Assembly: GCA_019914995.1 (NCBI GenBank)
Contig: CM034137.1
Coordinates: forward strand, 6,041,155 to 6,105,154
Source of the DNA: Acanthochlamys bracteata
Taxonomy: Eukaryota > Streptophyta > Magnoliopsida > Pandanales > Velloziaceae
Length of the DNA stretch: 64,000 nt
Reading direction: 5' to 3'
Positions 37,892-49,640 of this stretch are shown here, in pieces (within the stretch, counting starts at the first letter, position 1; the number at the start of each line of letters is the position of its first letter). Under the pieces are notes generated by a model. That model saw only the letters and a program-made list of their open reading frames with translations. It was not told the origin of the DNA and made no database searches. Both the position numbers and the translations under genes were made by a program.

Positions 37892-39517
37892 TCATCTACC
37901 AGAGCCTGTAAAAACCTCAAGCAATCCGCAACAATTCCACCATGAGCTATGGGGTCTTAGTGCGCCACGAGCATCCTATCAACATTCATCCACCAATAAA
38001 ACAAACATCAGATAGAACAGCATCGCGGATAGAAAGAAAACGAACCTACCCAAGATCATCCTTTACCCCTAACGAATCACGCGGCTGATCCTCATGCATA
38101 GGAACAGCTGTGATCCCACTCTCTGTTGATAAAGTCTCAGTGTGAACTGCTTCATCAGTGCTTATAGCTTGCCTTTCAGCAGCCTGCACAGCCTCCTCAC
38201 TCATTGAGGCAGACTGCGAAGCAGCAAAGTCAGTTGGACCTACAGTCACTGAAGGCGGCTGCTCGCTTGACTCCATGCCACCATCATCCCTTCCTTCGTC
38301 TATGGTTTCCAGCCTAACATCCTCCGCCTCTGGAAGCTGCTCATCCTCCTCAACTGGAGGCCTCTCAGTCTCCACATCCTCTGTCTTTGGAGGTGGCTCA
38401 GCAAGACTTTCATTGGCATCCTTGTTCTCATAATTTGAATGCAATTTCTCCCTCTCCCCAGATGCATCCCAATCACCAACTTCCTCCATCTCAGTCAATG
38501 TCTCAACTTGGCCTGGGGTCTTCCCAGGGTCCCTCCTGTTCTCAGGATTCTCCATAGCAGCTACAGGTTCTAACTTTGGCTGATCTTCATCGTCCGTGGT
38601 GGCGAGATGGTCGCTATAACTATAATAGCCATCCATTTCCTCTTCTAATGATCCAAAAAAGAGCAAATTTATATAAATAGATAACAACACAAAGCATATA
38701 TTCTACCTAAAAAAAGAATATACAAGTGGGAATAATAACAATATACTAGACTGGAGCTCAACTTACTTACAAAAAAGTAAAAAAAATAAATCAACACAGA
38801 AGAAAAAAAATAAAGATAAAAATAATGACAAAAACAGGTAGAATTTATGAAATCTATCAAAAGGTTTGGGGGAAGATGATGCTAAAAGAGGAAACAACCG
38901 ATGTTGTGTTTGCTGCTGACTCCAGTGATTCCAGCAATCAAATCAGTTATTTAAGGCGATAAAAGAAGAGTTATTTTTGAGAAAGCGATGCAGACTGCAG
39001 AATGAGAGATAAAAGTAAAGAATGAATCAACGTTCATTTAAAAAATAACAAAAGAAAATAAATCGGCCATCAATCAACCAACCGAATTAAGAAAGAAAGT
39101 AGCGGATAGCAAATCCATTATCCATCAATCGATGGAAGCAAGTATGCTAGATCACATCATCAACCAATACTACAAAGTAAATAATGAATTCAGAAATAAA
39201 TCCACAACAGAGATGGCAAGAAAATACCAGCAATATTAAAATAAAATCACCAGCGGAATTACAATTACGATAGACATAGAGAGTGGGAAATGATTTCAGC
39301 ATCAATCATCATAATCAACAACCAATAAAACACGCAAGAGAAATAGTGGAGTGGTAGTAGTAGTAGTAGTAACAGTACCATGGTGGGGTTGAGGTTTGGT
39401 CGGCGAATCCGGTGATTCTCTTTGCTGCTGTTCTTGTTGTTGGTGGTAGTTGTGGTGATTGCTGTTCTCATTCTTCCGCTTGGCGACTTTCCTTGTCATC
39501 TTTGCCCGTGACGGCAT
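37892..39517 (-). CDS. unrecognised acidic protein, 3 exons, 266 residues
   Basis: Exons (minus): 39517-39379, 38644-38067, 37975-37892. Phases and GT-AG borders agree. The N-terminus is basic and Gln/His-rich (MPSRAKMTRKVAKRKNEN). The middle is strongly acidic, Glu/Pro/Ser/Thr-rich and probably disordered (EEEMDGYYSYSDHLATTDDE). The C-terminus is a compact aromatic/Cys motif (SSWWNCCGLLEVFTGSGR) that looks conserved. I chose the donor GGG/GTAAAG at 38066. A donor 17 bases further would end the protein earlier with MLVAH, which looks less protein-like. I do not recognise the family. A basic head and acidic body would suit a nuclear or chromatin-linked protein, but that is a guess. An upstream in-frame ATG exists, but the context and TATA distance favour 39517. 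Confidence 0.75.
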
Positions 39518-39618
39518 AGTGGCATGGCATTGGAATAGTTTCTCGACGGAACCGATGAAAGTTGACGCCCTAAATTGTTCAGAAGAAAGAACAAAGAGAG
39601 AGAGATGCTTAATTTGGA

Positions 39619-39630
39619 GCTTATATAAGC
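39619..39630 (-). promoter_or_regulatory. TATA box of the acidic-protein gene
   Basis: GCTTATATAAGC, a palindromic TATA box, lies about 104 bp upstream of the ATG at 39517. An AGAGAGAGA-type leader lies between them. Confidence 0.6.
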
Positions 39631-39749
39631 TATTGCGGCAGAAGGGAAACAAGTGGGAGAGAAGGAGGCCCTTGTCGGTTCTATTGGTTTCCAGGTTCCA
39701 GAAAATGAACACTTCTTTGTTGAAAAGTAGATATCTGCGTGTTTCAAAT

Positions 39750-40600
39750 ACCGTAACGAAATTTTACGAAACTAAAATATACAAAATAAAATTTGTGAAA
39801 TATAAATTAAAATAGAGTTTATTTATTTTTTAAAATAGATTAAAATTAAAGTTTAATTTTTATTTTAAAGTGAAGTTTAAATTTTAAAATAAAAAGTGAA
39901 ATTCTTTAAAAATAGATAAGAATAGAGTTTAATTTTTATAATATTTTTTAAAAATAAATTAAATGTAAAATATAATAAATTTGAAGTATAATTTTAAATT
40001 TAATTTATATTTGAAATATATTTTTTAAATTTTGAATTTTGATAAAAAAGTAAAAATTTTGAACATTTTAGATACTGTACTAAAATAGAGAGAGAGCAAA
40101 ATAGGAGTAACGAGATTGAAGAGAGATAGTAACAGAATCTCTCGTCCGGAAAGATCTGCATCCCCAAAATTATTTTGCTCTCTTTATGGCTTCACTCAGC
40201 AACCGGACAGAAAATTGTTATATATTAAGTTATTTTAATCATGATTAGCTATTGTACTGATAAATAGTTTTTATATAATTAAAAATTAAAATATTTGTAT
40301 TTTCAATTTTTTTGAAAATCTCCTGGCATTAGCTCACGGTTCTACAATATACAAAAATGTTAAAATGTGTAGTGTGGAAATTAAAGTGGCCATTCTTAGA
40401 AAAAATAAAGTACAGAATCTGTTTGATGTAGTTAGAAAATAATAAAAAAGACGAAATTAATGATTTAGATGTTCAATTTTTCACTCGGCAGTGTAGTGCC
40501 TGTGATAGAACAGTGAGCAGTTCTTGCTGACAAAAATATGAAATAAGATGCGTACGCAAATTGCCTTAGCAAAATGAAAGATTTTGCTTTGCATTATAGG
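39750..40600. other. AT-rich intergenic, probable MITE debris
   Basis: Long A/T runs between about 39780 and 40070, similar in wording to other AT-rich MITEs in the window. An inverted pair AGAGAGCAAAATA/TATTTTGCTCTCT occurs at about 40095 and 40172. No gene. Confidence 0.4.
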
Positions 40601-40629
40601 ACTTCTATTTTTAAAAGTTATTTGCGCTT

Positions 40630-40990
40630 GCGCTTATGAAACTTGCCATTTGAAGTCTAGAATAGGCCGGCGAATGAACAATTTTTTCATATCCTCTTCA
40701 AAAAGAGATATAGTTGGCAGAATCTGATCGGACGTCGACCTAAAAATTTATTCTGATCGGCAGGTTATGATTTGACCCAATGGGTCGATCTACTGGGTTA
40801 ATACTTTTGTGCTTATAAAATTTGTCATTTGAAGTTCAGATTAGGCGCCCGAATTGATAATTTTTTTTATACTTTTCAAAAAAAGACATAGTTAGCAGAA
40901 TCAGATCGGACGTCGATCCAAAAACTTATTTTGATCAGCAGGTCATGGTTTGATCCGGTGGGTCGACAAGTCGATCCACTAGGTCAATAT
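40630..40990. repeat. tandem duplication, unit 179 bp
   Basis: GCTTATGAAACTTGCCATTTG (40632) recurs as GCTTATAAAATTTGTCATTTG (40811). The parallel continues through CAGAATCTGATCGGACGTCG/CAGAATCAGATCGGACGTCG to GGGTCGATCTACTGGG/GTCGATCCACTAGG. The copies differ moderately. Confidence 0.85.
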
Positions 40991-41049
40991 TTTTGGGTTA
41001 ATGAGAGGAAATCAACACTTCAATTCTTGATTTTCGCTGATCCATACCC

Positions 41050-42540
41050 AGTAAATTTTCGTTAAGAAAAAAATTATGTTTTTGAATTGCTCAATGCTTC
41101 ATTCAATGTGTCATCAATGCTTCATTCAACGCGCCATCAATGCTCTGACATAACACCATCTTTCTCCTCAGCCTTCTTCGATATTTTCCTTACCTCACTA
41201 CTACAAAAAAATATCTTTACCGACTGAATATTATCGACTGATACGTTTCAGTGGGTAATTTTGTAAACTATCGACTTCGATAATTATCAATTGAATCTCT
41301 AGTCGATATTTAACGACTGACAAATTAGTCTTCAATTACCGACTGGGATCTTAGTCGGTAACTACCAACTACAACTGCAGTCGGCATTTACTAACTGTAT
41401 AAGCTGTCGGTATTTTCCGATCGATTGTCAGTCGGAAAAAATCGATCGAAATGGCGGTCGGTAATTGCCGACTAGCATGCTCGTCGGTAAAATTTACGAC
41501 CAACGTTTAGTCGGTATTTTCCGTCTGACTTACTGAGTCGGTAATTTACTGTACAATGCCGACTAACTTATTTGTTCAGTCAGTAAATGGTTTACCGATC
41601 TCGATTTGCCGACGTTTTTCCAACTGGTCTTTGTTTGGTCGATAATGGACTTTGCCGACTGAAATTAGTAGTTTACCGACTGATTTTGTCAGTCGCTGAA
41701 GCTGTTTATTGTAGTAGTGCCTCCCTTGTCCTTCATCTAATCCCCTCACCTTCTTCTCCTCCACTACTCATCAAAATTCATCTTCTCTAGATCACCATCC
41801 CCTCGATCACCTCCTTTTCTTCCTTATTCTAAGCCCACTGCTTTGCTCCAATTACAACACCGATCTTCATCTTCTCCACGACCAACTTCTCGACATTGAA
41901 TCTATGAACAATGGTCAGGTGATCATTGGCACGTCGGTGCTCTCCATAACTTAGTTCCATTCACTGTGCATAAGAAACCCTCTGATAGAAACATGGTTTA
42001 AGATTGAAACCTAATGAACCCATTTTCTTACTATGAAACCTTTTTCTTCTTCTTCGATTCTCTTGCTCAACTCTTCCGGCATCCAATCGAGCTCATCGTC
42101 ACTCTTCAAAACCCTGAAGACTAGTTGCCCCTTTTTCTGTTGGGGTGATTGTTTTAAGCTTGCAAGTTTTTTATAGAGCCATGCTAGCACTTCATTTGAA
42201 CCTTCGACGGCAACTTCTCGTTTGTCTATGCTCTTATATTAGTGTCGTGCAAGAACGTTGGGTCGACAAACCAGACTTTCTTCCCCACGGCCTCATTGTA
42301 GAATTCCTTGAAGTTTCTTTCCATATGTCGAAAGCTATTGACAATTTTCCCCTAGCACTAGAGATATGTTGTCCTTGAAGAGATAATCGGGCTGCTTTTC
42401 TGCTGCTCCCAAAGAGATAATGGCAGTTGGGATTTGAAAAACTCGAAGTTTTCGAGAAGACTGAGTACCGGAACCTTTTCTCCCATGCCAGCAATCAAGT
42501 CTTCCCTATAGGAGTTGCGGGTTGAGCTCGTGTAGAGAGA
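41050..42540 (-). pseudogene. UDP-glycosyltransferase (UGT73-like) pseudogene
   Basis: In order on the minus strand: FFKSQLPLSL (about 42440); VNSF and then NFKEFYNEAVGKKVWFVDPTF (about 42345-42250); PEELSKRIEEEEKGFIVRKW (about 42085-42025); a decayed PSPG box GFLMHSEWN with VPMIT (about 41985-41915); EKLVVEKMKIGVVIGAKQW (about 41905-41840). Beyond the CACTA insertion comes VRKISKKAEEKDGVM (about 41195-41145). These match the middle and C-terminal half of plant UGTs, which move sugar from UDP-sugar to small molecules. The N-terminal acceptor half is missing. Stops occur inside the PSPG region (after EWN, and TGA where Trp is expected after VPMIT), the Cys-Gly of HCGWNS is lost, and frames shift. 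It is not functional. Confidence 0.75.
41196..41719. mobile_element. CACTA (En/Spm) non-autonomous element, 524 bp
   Basis: Ends CACTACTACAA and TTGTAGTAGTG are perfect inverted repeats, flanked by a 3-bp CCT duplication (41193-41195 and 41720-41722). The interior is packed with subterminal repeats of the type ACCGACTG/AGTCGGTAA in both orientations, the usual CACTA transposase-binding array. No transposase is present, so movement needed a helper. It sits inside the UGT pseudogene. Confidence 0.95.
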
Positions 42541-42544
42541 ACCG

Positions 42545-43090
42545 GAGAAGGAGCATGTAGGGTTAGGTTTTAGTAAATTCTTTTCTAATTTTTAACATCC
42601 TGGATAGACATAGGTGGGAGGGTCACTCGGATCAAATTGGTTAAAACGAGTCAAAATCAGTTAAAACGGATCAGTTACATAAACGGTTCATTTACTGATT
42701 TGTATTCATTTGTTGACTAGGTCGACGATTTTCTAATCCATTCAGACGATTTGATCCGGATTTGCCATTTATGAAAAGAGGTCCTTTTACAAAACTTTTA
42801 ATTTCATTTCAATAGTTTATTTTAATTTTTATTTTTTAATAAATATTATAAAATATTATATATTTTTTAATAATTTAATAAATAAGTAAATTATACATCA
42901 TAAATTTTTATATTTATAATTATTAGTATTTTTAAAAATAAGTTATTTTGAATTTATTTCAAAAATTATTTAAAAATATTAACAAAAATTTATTAACCTT
43001 AAGTGCTTACAACCGATCTAAAAATGACTTTCTAGTGCAGTTATCTTCGATATGATGCGGAGCTGTCACGTGGCCCCCATAGGGACTACC
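42545..43090. other. intergenic, AT-rich
   Basis: No gene. Short 'gatccgg/ggtcgac' phrases near 42640-42760 resemble those of hAT-type MITEs elsewhere in the window (55694, 58127). Then an A/T-rich stretch runs to 43010. Confidence 0.4.
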
Positions 43091-43097
43091 AAGCAAG

Positions 43098-43357
43098 GGT
43101 GCGTTTGGGATTGTTTATGAAATAGAGCTTTTCTAAAATGGAGGATATTTTTGTCCTTTTTGAAAAACGAGCTCTATTTTTTCTACTTTCAAAAAAATAA
43201 TAAAAATATGCAATAAAAAGATCTCACTAATTAGAATTTTTCTATATATTTTAAATTTTTAAATAAATTTTCTAAATTTTTATAAAATATGTATTGAAAA
43301 ATATGAAATGGAAAAAAGTTGAAAAGTTGCGTTTGGCATGCAATCCCAAACGCCGCC
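43098..43357. mobile_element. AT-rich MITE, 260 bp
   Basis: Inverted ends GGTGCGTTTGGGATTG and CAATCCCAAACGCCGCC, with the same 4 bases CAAG on both sides (43094-43097 and 43358-43361). The interior phrase AATAAAAAGATCTCA is shared with the copy near 62690, so they are one family. The terminal style recalls Tourist-type MITEs, but a 4-bp duplication is not their standard. Confidence 0.7.
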
Positions 43358-43369
43358 CAAGATTCATAT

Positions 43370-43620
43370 TAGCCGTTTGGCGTAGTGTTCCTCTCCATTT
43401 CATTTCATTTACGTTTTCTAATAAATTTTTTACAATATTTTACAGAATTTAATTAAAATTATAGAAAGTATAAACATATTTCCCATTGTGATATTTTATT
43501 ATTGCTTAATTTTATTAATTTTTTTAAATAAAAAAATAAAATTTATTTTTTAAAATAAGATAAAAATATTTTTCGTTTCAGAAAAATATTATTTTATAAG
43601 CACTCCCAAATAATCCATCA
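43370..43620. mobile_element. AT-rich MITE-like copy
   Basis: Begins near GCCGTTTGGCGTAGTG and ends near AGCACTCCCAAATAATCC, with A/T-rich interior wording like the neighbouring copy in reverse. Ends are imperfect and no target duplication is clear. Confidence 0.4.
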
Positions 43621-44968
43621 TAATCAATATTTTAAGTTACCATTAATTACTACATGTAGTTGACATTGAAATGCTATGCATTTCATTAATCCTTGTCTTT
43701 AAATTTGACACAGTAATAATTGTTTAATCTATCTAACCTTACATAATAACCTATCCTTCTTCTGTTCTACTTTATTTCTTCTTTCATTTCTGCATAACTG
43801 GACCATTAACGATTCCTTTCACAAGATAAATTCTTAAACAGTTTCAAAATTATACCAACATTAATGGTGTTGCAAATTTTTAATGCTTACATACCACTAA
43901 CGGTGTATTTTAATTACATAAAGCGAGTTTCGTAAAAATAGAGTTCAATGAAAAGTAAAGTTTAATAGATGTGGAATGCGAAATAATAATTCAAGCACTT
44001 GAATTATATTCTTTATTATGTAAATATCACTAGGGGCTCCAATGTTTAGGTGAGATGCTACGTGTAATTCTCATCGTCAAGCTTTGTATTGAACTATTTA
44101 CTAACCTCCTTTCTATGCAGTCGGTATTTTCTTGATCGAAGGCATAAAAGGTTCGACATCGAAATTGGAGTAGATTAAGAGTCTAGCTGATTCATCGTTT
44201 AGCTAGATAAACTGTTTGGCTAAGCTAGCATTACTATTAGGAAACGACATAAAATTATGATTATGAAAGAAGGTTGAATTCATGTATATGTATTAATTTT
44301 AATGTAGCATTATAGCACTGTAAGTGCTTAGTATTCCATAATGTGAATCTGATGATATTGATAAAAGTTTGCAAATACTTGTTAGGATCGGAAAGAGAAA
44401 AATAGTGTGCTTAATTGGTTGTGATCAGTACACAGTTATACATTAATGAATGGCATAGGTGACGATTACCGCGCCTTTCTTTCTTCTTAGACTATAATTA
44501 GGTCTTCAACACATGTAATATTTGGTTTGTCCCTCCCGATACTTGGCCACTTTCGTGCATATATGATATAATGTGATATGCTGTGATGCATGATACATGG
44601 CCCTCCGGCATACATAGTCTTCATGATATATGATGTATTGTGATCCATATTTGCTATTAAACTGAATACTATGCATGTATTATACTTAAGTAAGATATTT
44701 CTAAAGCGATTACAGATGATTTCATGATATGTTATTATTATGTTATTGCATTGGATGACACATGATTTATAGATAACGAAATCATGAGTTGAGCAAGGTT
44801 TTACAAGCATATGAATATATTTTATGTGTACGTATGTCTATATAAAAATATTTTCATTAAATTTGGATATTCGCGCTGCACGGAGCTAGACTAGAAGATT
44901 AAAGGCTGAGATCAGGACCCTAATGTTCGTGGGGCAAGTACCCATCTATATTCATAGTACTAGATAGG

Positions 44969-45320
44969 CATATGTGCATGGGAGTGATGACCTCCAAATC
45001 CAATCGTCACCATTGGATACGAAGAAATATAAGGTAGAAATATATTTACAAAATTTCAGCTCAATCGAATCATAAATTCATGTCTATCCAGTCACTTGAT
45101 CAAGATGGTAGAAAGTAAGAAAACTTCAAAATATATATATTGTATCATTCATATCGTGATCAAGTAACTAGATGGATGTCGATTTGTAATCCGATTGAGA
45201 TAAAATTTTAGAAGTAGATTTTTAACTCATAGTTCTTGATATCCAACGTTAAGATTGGATTTGGAAGTTATTCCAATCATTAACCAGAGAGGGAGTGTCT
45301 CCAAAAAAGGAGTGCACATA
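44969..45320. mobile_element. fold-back element with arms of about 130 bp
   Basis: Left arm about 44969-45106 and right arm about 45155-45320 are inverted copies around a loop of about 50 bp. CTCCAAATCCAATCGTCACC and CACTTGATCAAG on the left pair with the complements of AAGATTGGATTTGGAAG and GTGATCAAGTAACTAG on the right. The outer ends share ATATGTGCA. No coding capacity. Confidence 0.75.
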
Positions 45321-45326
45321 TCCTTC

Positions 45327-45328
<2 letters not shown>

Positions 45329-45372
<44 letters not shown>
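45329..45372. repeat. (AT)n-(AC)n microsatellite
   Basis: About 18 AT dinucleotides followed by a short ACACACACA run, lying between the fold-back element and the MULE left end. Confidence 0.95.
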
Positions 45373-45393
45373 TAGAAGGGATAGGAGAACTCT

Positions 45394-48300
45394 GGTGTAT
45401 TAGTTTTATTTTTTGGGGTATTGATTTTTATTTTTGATGTATTGGTTTTATTTCTAATGGAAGTAAAATATGCAAGAACGTCTTCTGCGTGCATCACAGA
45501 AGACAATTGGTTGAGTGCCTACAAGATGGAATGATATGTTGAATTCATTGTTACTTAGATTGTGTAGGCAGGTTCATCCTACATCATAGATTGCTTAGAC
45601 CATTATGATGAGGCAATGACGAGTCTGAAAAAAATTCTTTCTTTTTCTTTCTTCCTGTCTTGGCACTTCCACTCCATTTAATCTTCCTGTATGTAGGCCA
45701 CTGGTAAAGTTAGGCGGCAACCACTTCAGCTATAATTAGAGAAAACAGTGCAAAGAGGGAAATAACTGTGAATGTTATTATTTCAAAAAATGCTGAAAGT
45801 ATATCTCATATATGCTGGAATGTAACTCTGAGTCTCCTTTTCTCTCTGTATTATTTTTTTGGTGTTGCTGGAAGCATTGCTTAAAATGTAACTCATGTAC
45901 ACTACAAATTGTAACACTTGTTATCGGCTGGAATATAACACTACAAATATATGCTTTTACACTGTGATCAGTTCCTCGTCTTTGTGTAAGGGAAAACTTC
46001 ATGTAAAAGTTTACTGTGTAATGCAATGCAGACGCTTGCAATCTTCATAGTTTGATTAATGAAATTAGTTATTCTTTTATTGATTTTAAAATTGTGATTA
46101 GTGTGAACAGAAGCAATTGACTAAGTTATTGAGAACTTTTTATCTTTTTTCTCGCTTGCTGCTTGCTTCCTTCTTCTTATTTCTATTAAACTCTCCTCCA
46201 AACAATAAAGCTCCATTAAATAGATAACAAAAAAAATTATAACAAGTAGAGAACAAAAAACCAAAAAAGCAAAACCATAAATTTATAACAAGTAGAGAAC
46301 AAAAACAATAATAATAATAAAACCACAAATTTATAAAATCAGAGAACAAAAAATAAAAAAATTAAAAACACATTACTAAGAACTAAAATAATAGCCTAGA
46401 ACATAATTTGATTAATAAAATTAATTATTTCATTAATAAATTTTAGATTGTGATTAGTATGGTTAAGTATTTTGGTACGATATTTTTTTTACACGCATAG
46501 CAGATAATTTCGCGTGCTTTTTATATTTTTCCTCGTTTGCTTCTTACTTCTCTGTTTCTTATTCTCGACTCACTCTCCTGCTCTAATTTTTTGTTCTTCC
46601 TTGTTCTCCACTCAACTATAGATTTTCATTCTTTCTATTGAAGAATTCACTAGCAAGAGTATCGTAATGCTTTTACGTTCACCGCAAGCTGCTCTCCTTT
46701 TTTTCTCTATAGTCTAAACAGAGGAGGTTGGTTGTTCTACTTCTACAACTCCGAATGTAACTCTCTAGAACGAAATGTCATTGTGCTTAAATATGATTTT
46801 TCCAAATCTTGAACAAGCAAAAGAAACGTATATATATTATGGTAAAGCAACTAGATTTGGTGCGGTTATTCGAAGTACGCAAAAAAAAAAAAAGGTTCGG
46901 AGGAAGTAATCAAATGCTTAATGATTTATCAGCGTTTTGGAAGTTACAGAAATCATATTAAGAAGAAAACAGGTGGGGAACTTGAGATACAAATTAATCT
47001 GAAAAAAAACACAATATTGTGCAGGTGTTTAGCAAGCAAGAAAGTGATAAAATAACTAACTGGATTGTGGAAGGTGATTTAGTATACAGATAAGTATAAT
47101 CCCAATCTAATCAGTCCATCAAAGAGGATGCGTATGCCCATTTGTAGAAATATGTCCGCTACTGCTAAAAGATTGGTTGATTCACTTCGTGACGAAGGTA
47201 TACCTGTTAATAAAGTTACAGATATACTCGAGGCACCACAACAGGATTTTGATGATAGAAATTGTTAGAATCATTTGGGACCTTTAAAGGAATACAAAAA
47301 ATCAGTCTCAGGTGATGCAACTACAGCGCTTGAATTTAAATTTAAAAAACTATATACAAGATCCAAATTTTTTTTATGCGATACAAATAGACAACGAAGC
47401 AAGAGTAATAATTTTTTCTGAATAGATGGTCAATCACGGCTGCAATATTAATATTTTATTGATGTGGTATTTTTGGACACAACATATCATAAGAATGTGT
47501 AAGAAATATCGTTTGCACCGTTTACAGGAGTTAACCACCATATGGAATCCATTCAGTTTGGTTGTGCTTTATTTTTGGATAAGACAGAAGAGTCATTTCA
47601 TTGACTTTTCGAGACATGGATTGCAGGAATGTACGAACATGCCCTATCTTCTGTTATCATAAATCAAGACAGAGCTATAATTGTAGCAATTGAAAAGGTA
47701 TTCCCAAACATACGACATCAATTTTGCCTTTGACATGTGATGAAAAAGTTTTCTGAAAAGCTTCCACACATATATTTCAAGAATTCACGGTTCAAAGAAG
47801 ATATAAAAATATATATTCGAGAAATTTATACTCCGACTTTTTCTGAGACGAGATGGGAGGAATTAGTATGTACATGTAACTTGCAGGAGAACGAATAGTT
47901 TCAAGTGATATACGAAATTCAAAACAAGTGGGTTCTAGCTTACCATTTAGACACTTTTTATACTAGCATGAACACTACAGAGCACTTCGAAGGTATAACT
48001 ATTATTTACGGTAATTTTTTCTACTCTACTACAATTTTTTGAGAGTTTGTATTGAAGAATGATAAGTGTTTGACTAAAATTATTGAAAAAGAAAAAAAAG
48101 AGGAATGTATTAGTAAACATTCTAACCGTATTGTCGACAATCATGCATTTCTTCTGAAGAGTGTAGCAAATATATACACGAAAAATGTGTACGACAAATT
48201 TAGAAAAGAATTTGAAAAAGTCTAAGCTGAGCATATCTTATATGATGATGAAAAGAATAATGATGGCTACACGACTTATATTTGTAAGTCTCGAGTGCTA

Positions 48301-49190
48301 GATGACAAGTGTAGGTGGACAGTGAAATTCAATATGCTACAAAAGAAGGTTACTGTGAATGCAAACTGTTTGAATTTGTATGGATTTATTATGGACACCT
48401 TATAAAAATTTTTCAGTCTTGTGATATGAATTTACCTAATCACTTCATTTTTAAAAAATGGATGAAATGGACTAACAAATATAGAGCTGAGTATGATGGT
48501 GAAGCAATATAAAGACACGAAAATTTTGAATTATTGAGAACTACCAAATCCTAAAGATTTTCACAAAGATGTCGTATAAAGTTGGTAAAACGTATGTTTC
48601 TTTTCAACCGATGTTGCAAACATTATAGAAATTATCACTGCAAGTTAAGGAATTGAAGAACCTAAATAAAATCTCAAAAGACTATTCATGCATTCCAGAA
48701 ATGCTTCCAACAACACCATAAAAAGAATAGAGAGAGGAAGAGAGGCTCAGAGTTATATTCCAGTGTATATGAGATATATTTCCAGTATTCTTTCCAATAA
48801 CAACATCTACTATTATTTTCCTCTCTCCACTGCCTTCTCTAACTATAGCTGTAGTGGTTGCCGCCTGACTTTACTAGTAGTCTTCCTTGCTGTCATTCTA
48901 CGTATTTAGAGAGCCAGTGCCAAGATAGGAAAAAATATCAAGAAATAATTTTTTCTAGACTCGTCATTTCCTCATAATAACGGTCTAAGTAACCTGTGAT
49001 GTAGGACCACCATACCTACATAGTCTAAGCAACCATGCATTCAAAACATCATTCTATCTTATAGGCACTTAACTAATTATCTTCTGTGATGCACGCAGAA
49101 GACATTCCTATATATTTACTTTATATTCAGAATTAAAACAAATATATAAGAAATCAAAGCCAATACCCGAAAAATCAAAACCAATACAAC
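45394..49190 (+). mobile_element. Mutator-like element (MULE) with long TIRs, about 3.8 kb
   Basis: The left terminal inverted repeat is about 45394-45882 and the right one about 48699-49190. Matching landmarks: GTCTTCTGCGTGCATCACAG versus the complement of CTGTGATGCACGCAGAAGAC; GGCGGCAACCACTTCAGCTA versus TAGCTGTAGTGGTTGCCGCC; GTTGCTGGAAGCATT versus AATGCTTCCAACAAC. Between them lies a decayed FAR1/MURA-type transposase. TIRs of hundreds of bases are a MULE hallmark. The exact outer ends and the 9-bp target duplication could not be fixed. TIR divergence is moderate, so the insertion is old. Confidence 0.85.
46890..48560 (+). pseudogene. FAR1/MURA-type MULE transposase, decayed
   Basis: Recognisable in order: a FAR1-like DNA-binding remnant (about 46900-47130, NLISPSKRMRMP); a linker with RLVDSLRDEGIPVNKVTDIL (about 47171-47232); the MULE transposase core (about 47420-47990: [78 protein letters not shown]); and a SWIM-type region (about 48340-48500: CECKLFEFVW, IKIFQSCDMNLPNHF). 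Several in-frame stops and frame changes are present, for example where Trp is expected in the HxFCLWH motif and in the SWIM CRH. The family also gave rise to host FHY3/FAR1 factors. The flanking TIRs argue for a transposon rather than a host gene. Confidence 0.85.
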
Positions 49191-49269
49191 AGAAATTAAA
49201 TCGGCTAAAATCTAAGAAATCAATCAAAATTAAAACAAATAAATTCAAATAACACAAATCAGCCGAAAT

Positions 49270-49640
49270 TCGGCGGAGTTGAAGCACGAGCCGAAATTTG
49301 TCATGACCCGAAACAGACTGCGGAATAGAGCCAGAATCGTCGGCATCTAGTGAAAATCAAGCCAGAATCGTCAGCATCGAGCCAAAATCGAAACATGTAA
49401 TGAACTCGAGCCGCAATCGAGCCGAAATGGGAGTAGGCTATGAAATTGATCCGCAACAGACGAAACCGAGCCCGAATCACCGAAACTCGAGCCAAAATCG
49501 AAGCAGGCGACGAATTTGAGCGCAATCAAGCCGGAGTTGAACCAGGCCGGCAAATTGAGACGGAATCGATGAAATCGAGCCTGAATCGCCGAACTCAAGC
49601 CGGAATTTGAGCTGGAATTTGCGTCAGAACCAAAGCAGGC
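49270..49640. repeat. degenerate short-period repeat around GAGCCGAAATCG
   Basis: Variants of GAGCCGAAATCG/GAGCCAGAATCG recur every 15-40 bases. The array makes several long overlapping frames on the minus strand with low-complexity products, which I do not treat as genes. It lies just outside the right MULE TIR. Confidence 0.65.

Noticed and set aside
38158-38433. Ser-rich plus-strand ORF
   Set aside because: Antisense to the acidic exon of gene 3; the Ser-rich product mirrors Glu-rich codons.
45249-45506. ORFs with YIYIYI runs on both strands
   Set aside because: Translation of the AT microsatellite.
46890-48560. Host FHY3/FAR1-type gene
   Set aside because: Flanking long TIRs and many stops fit a decayed MULE transposase better.
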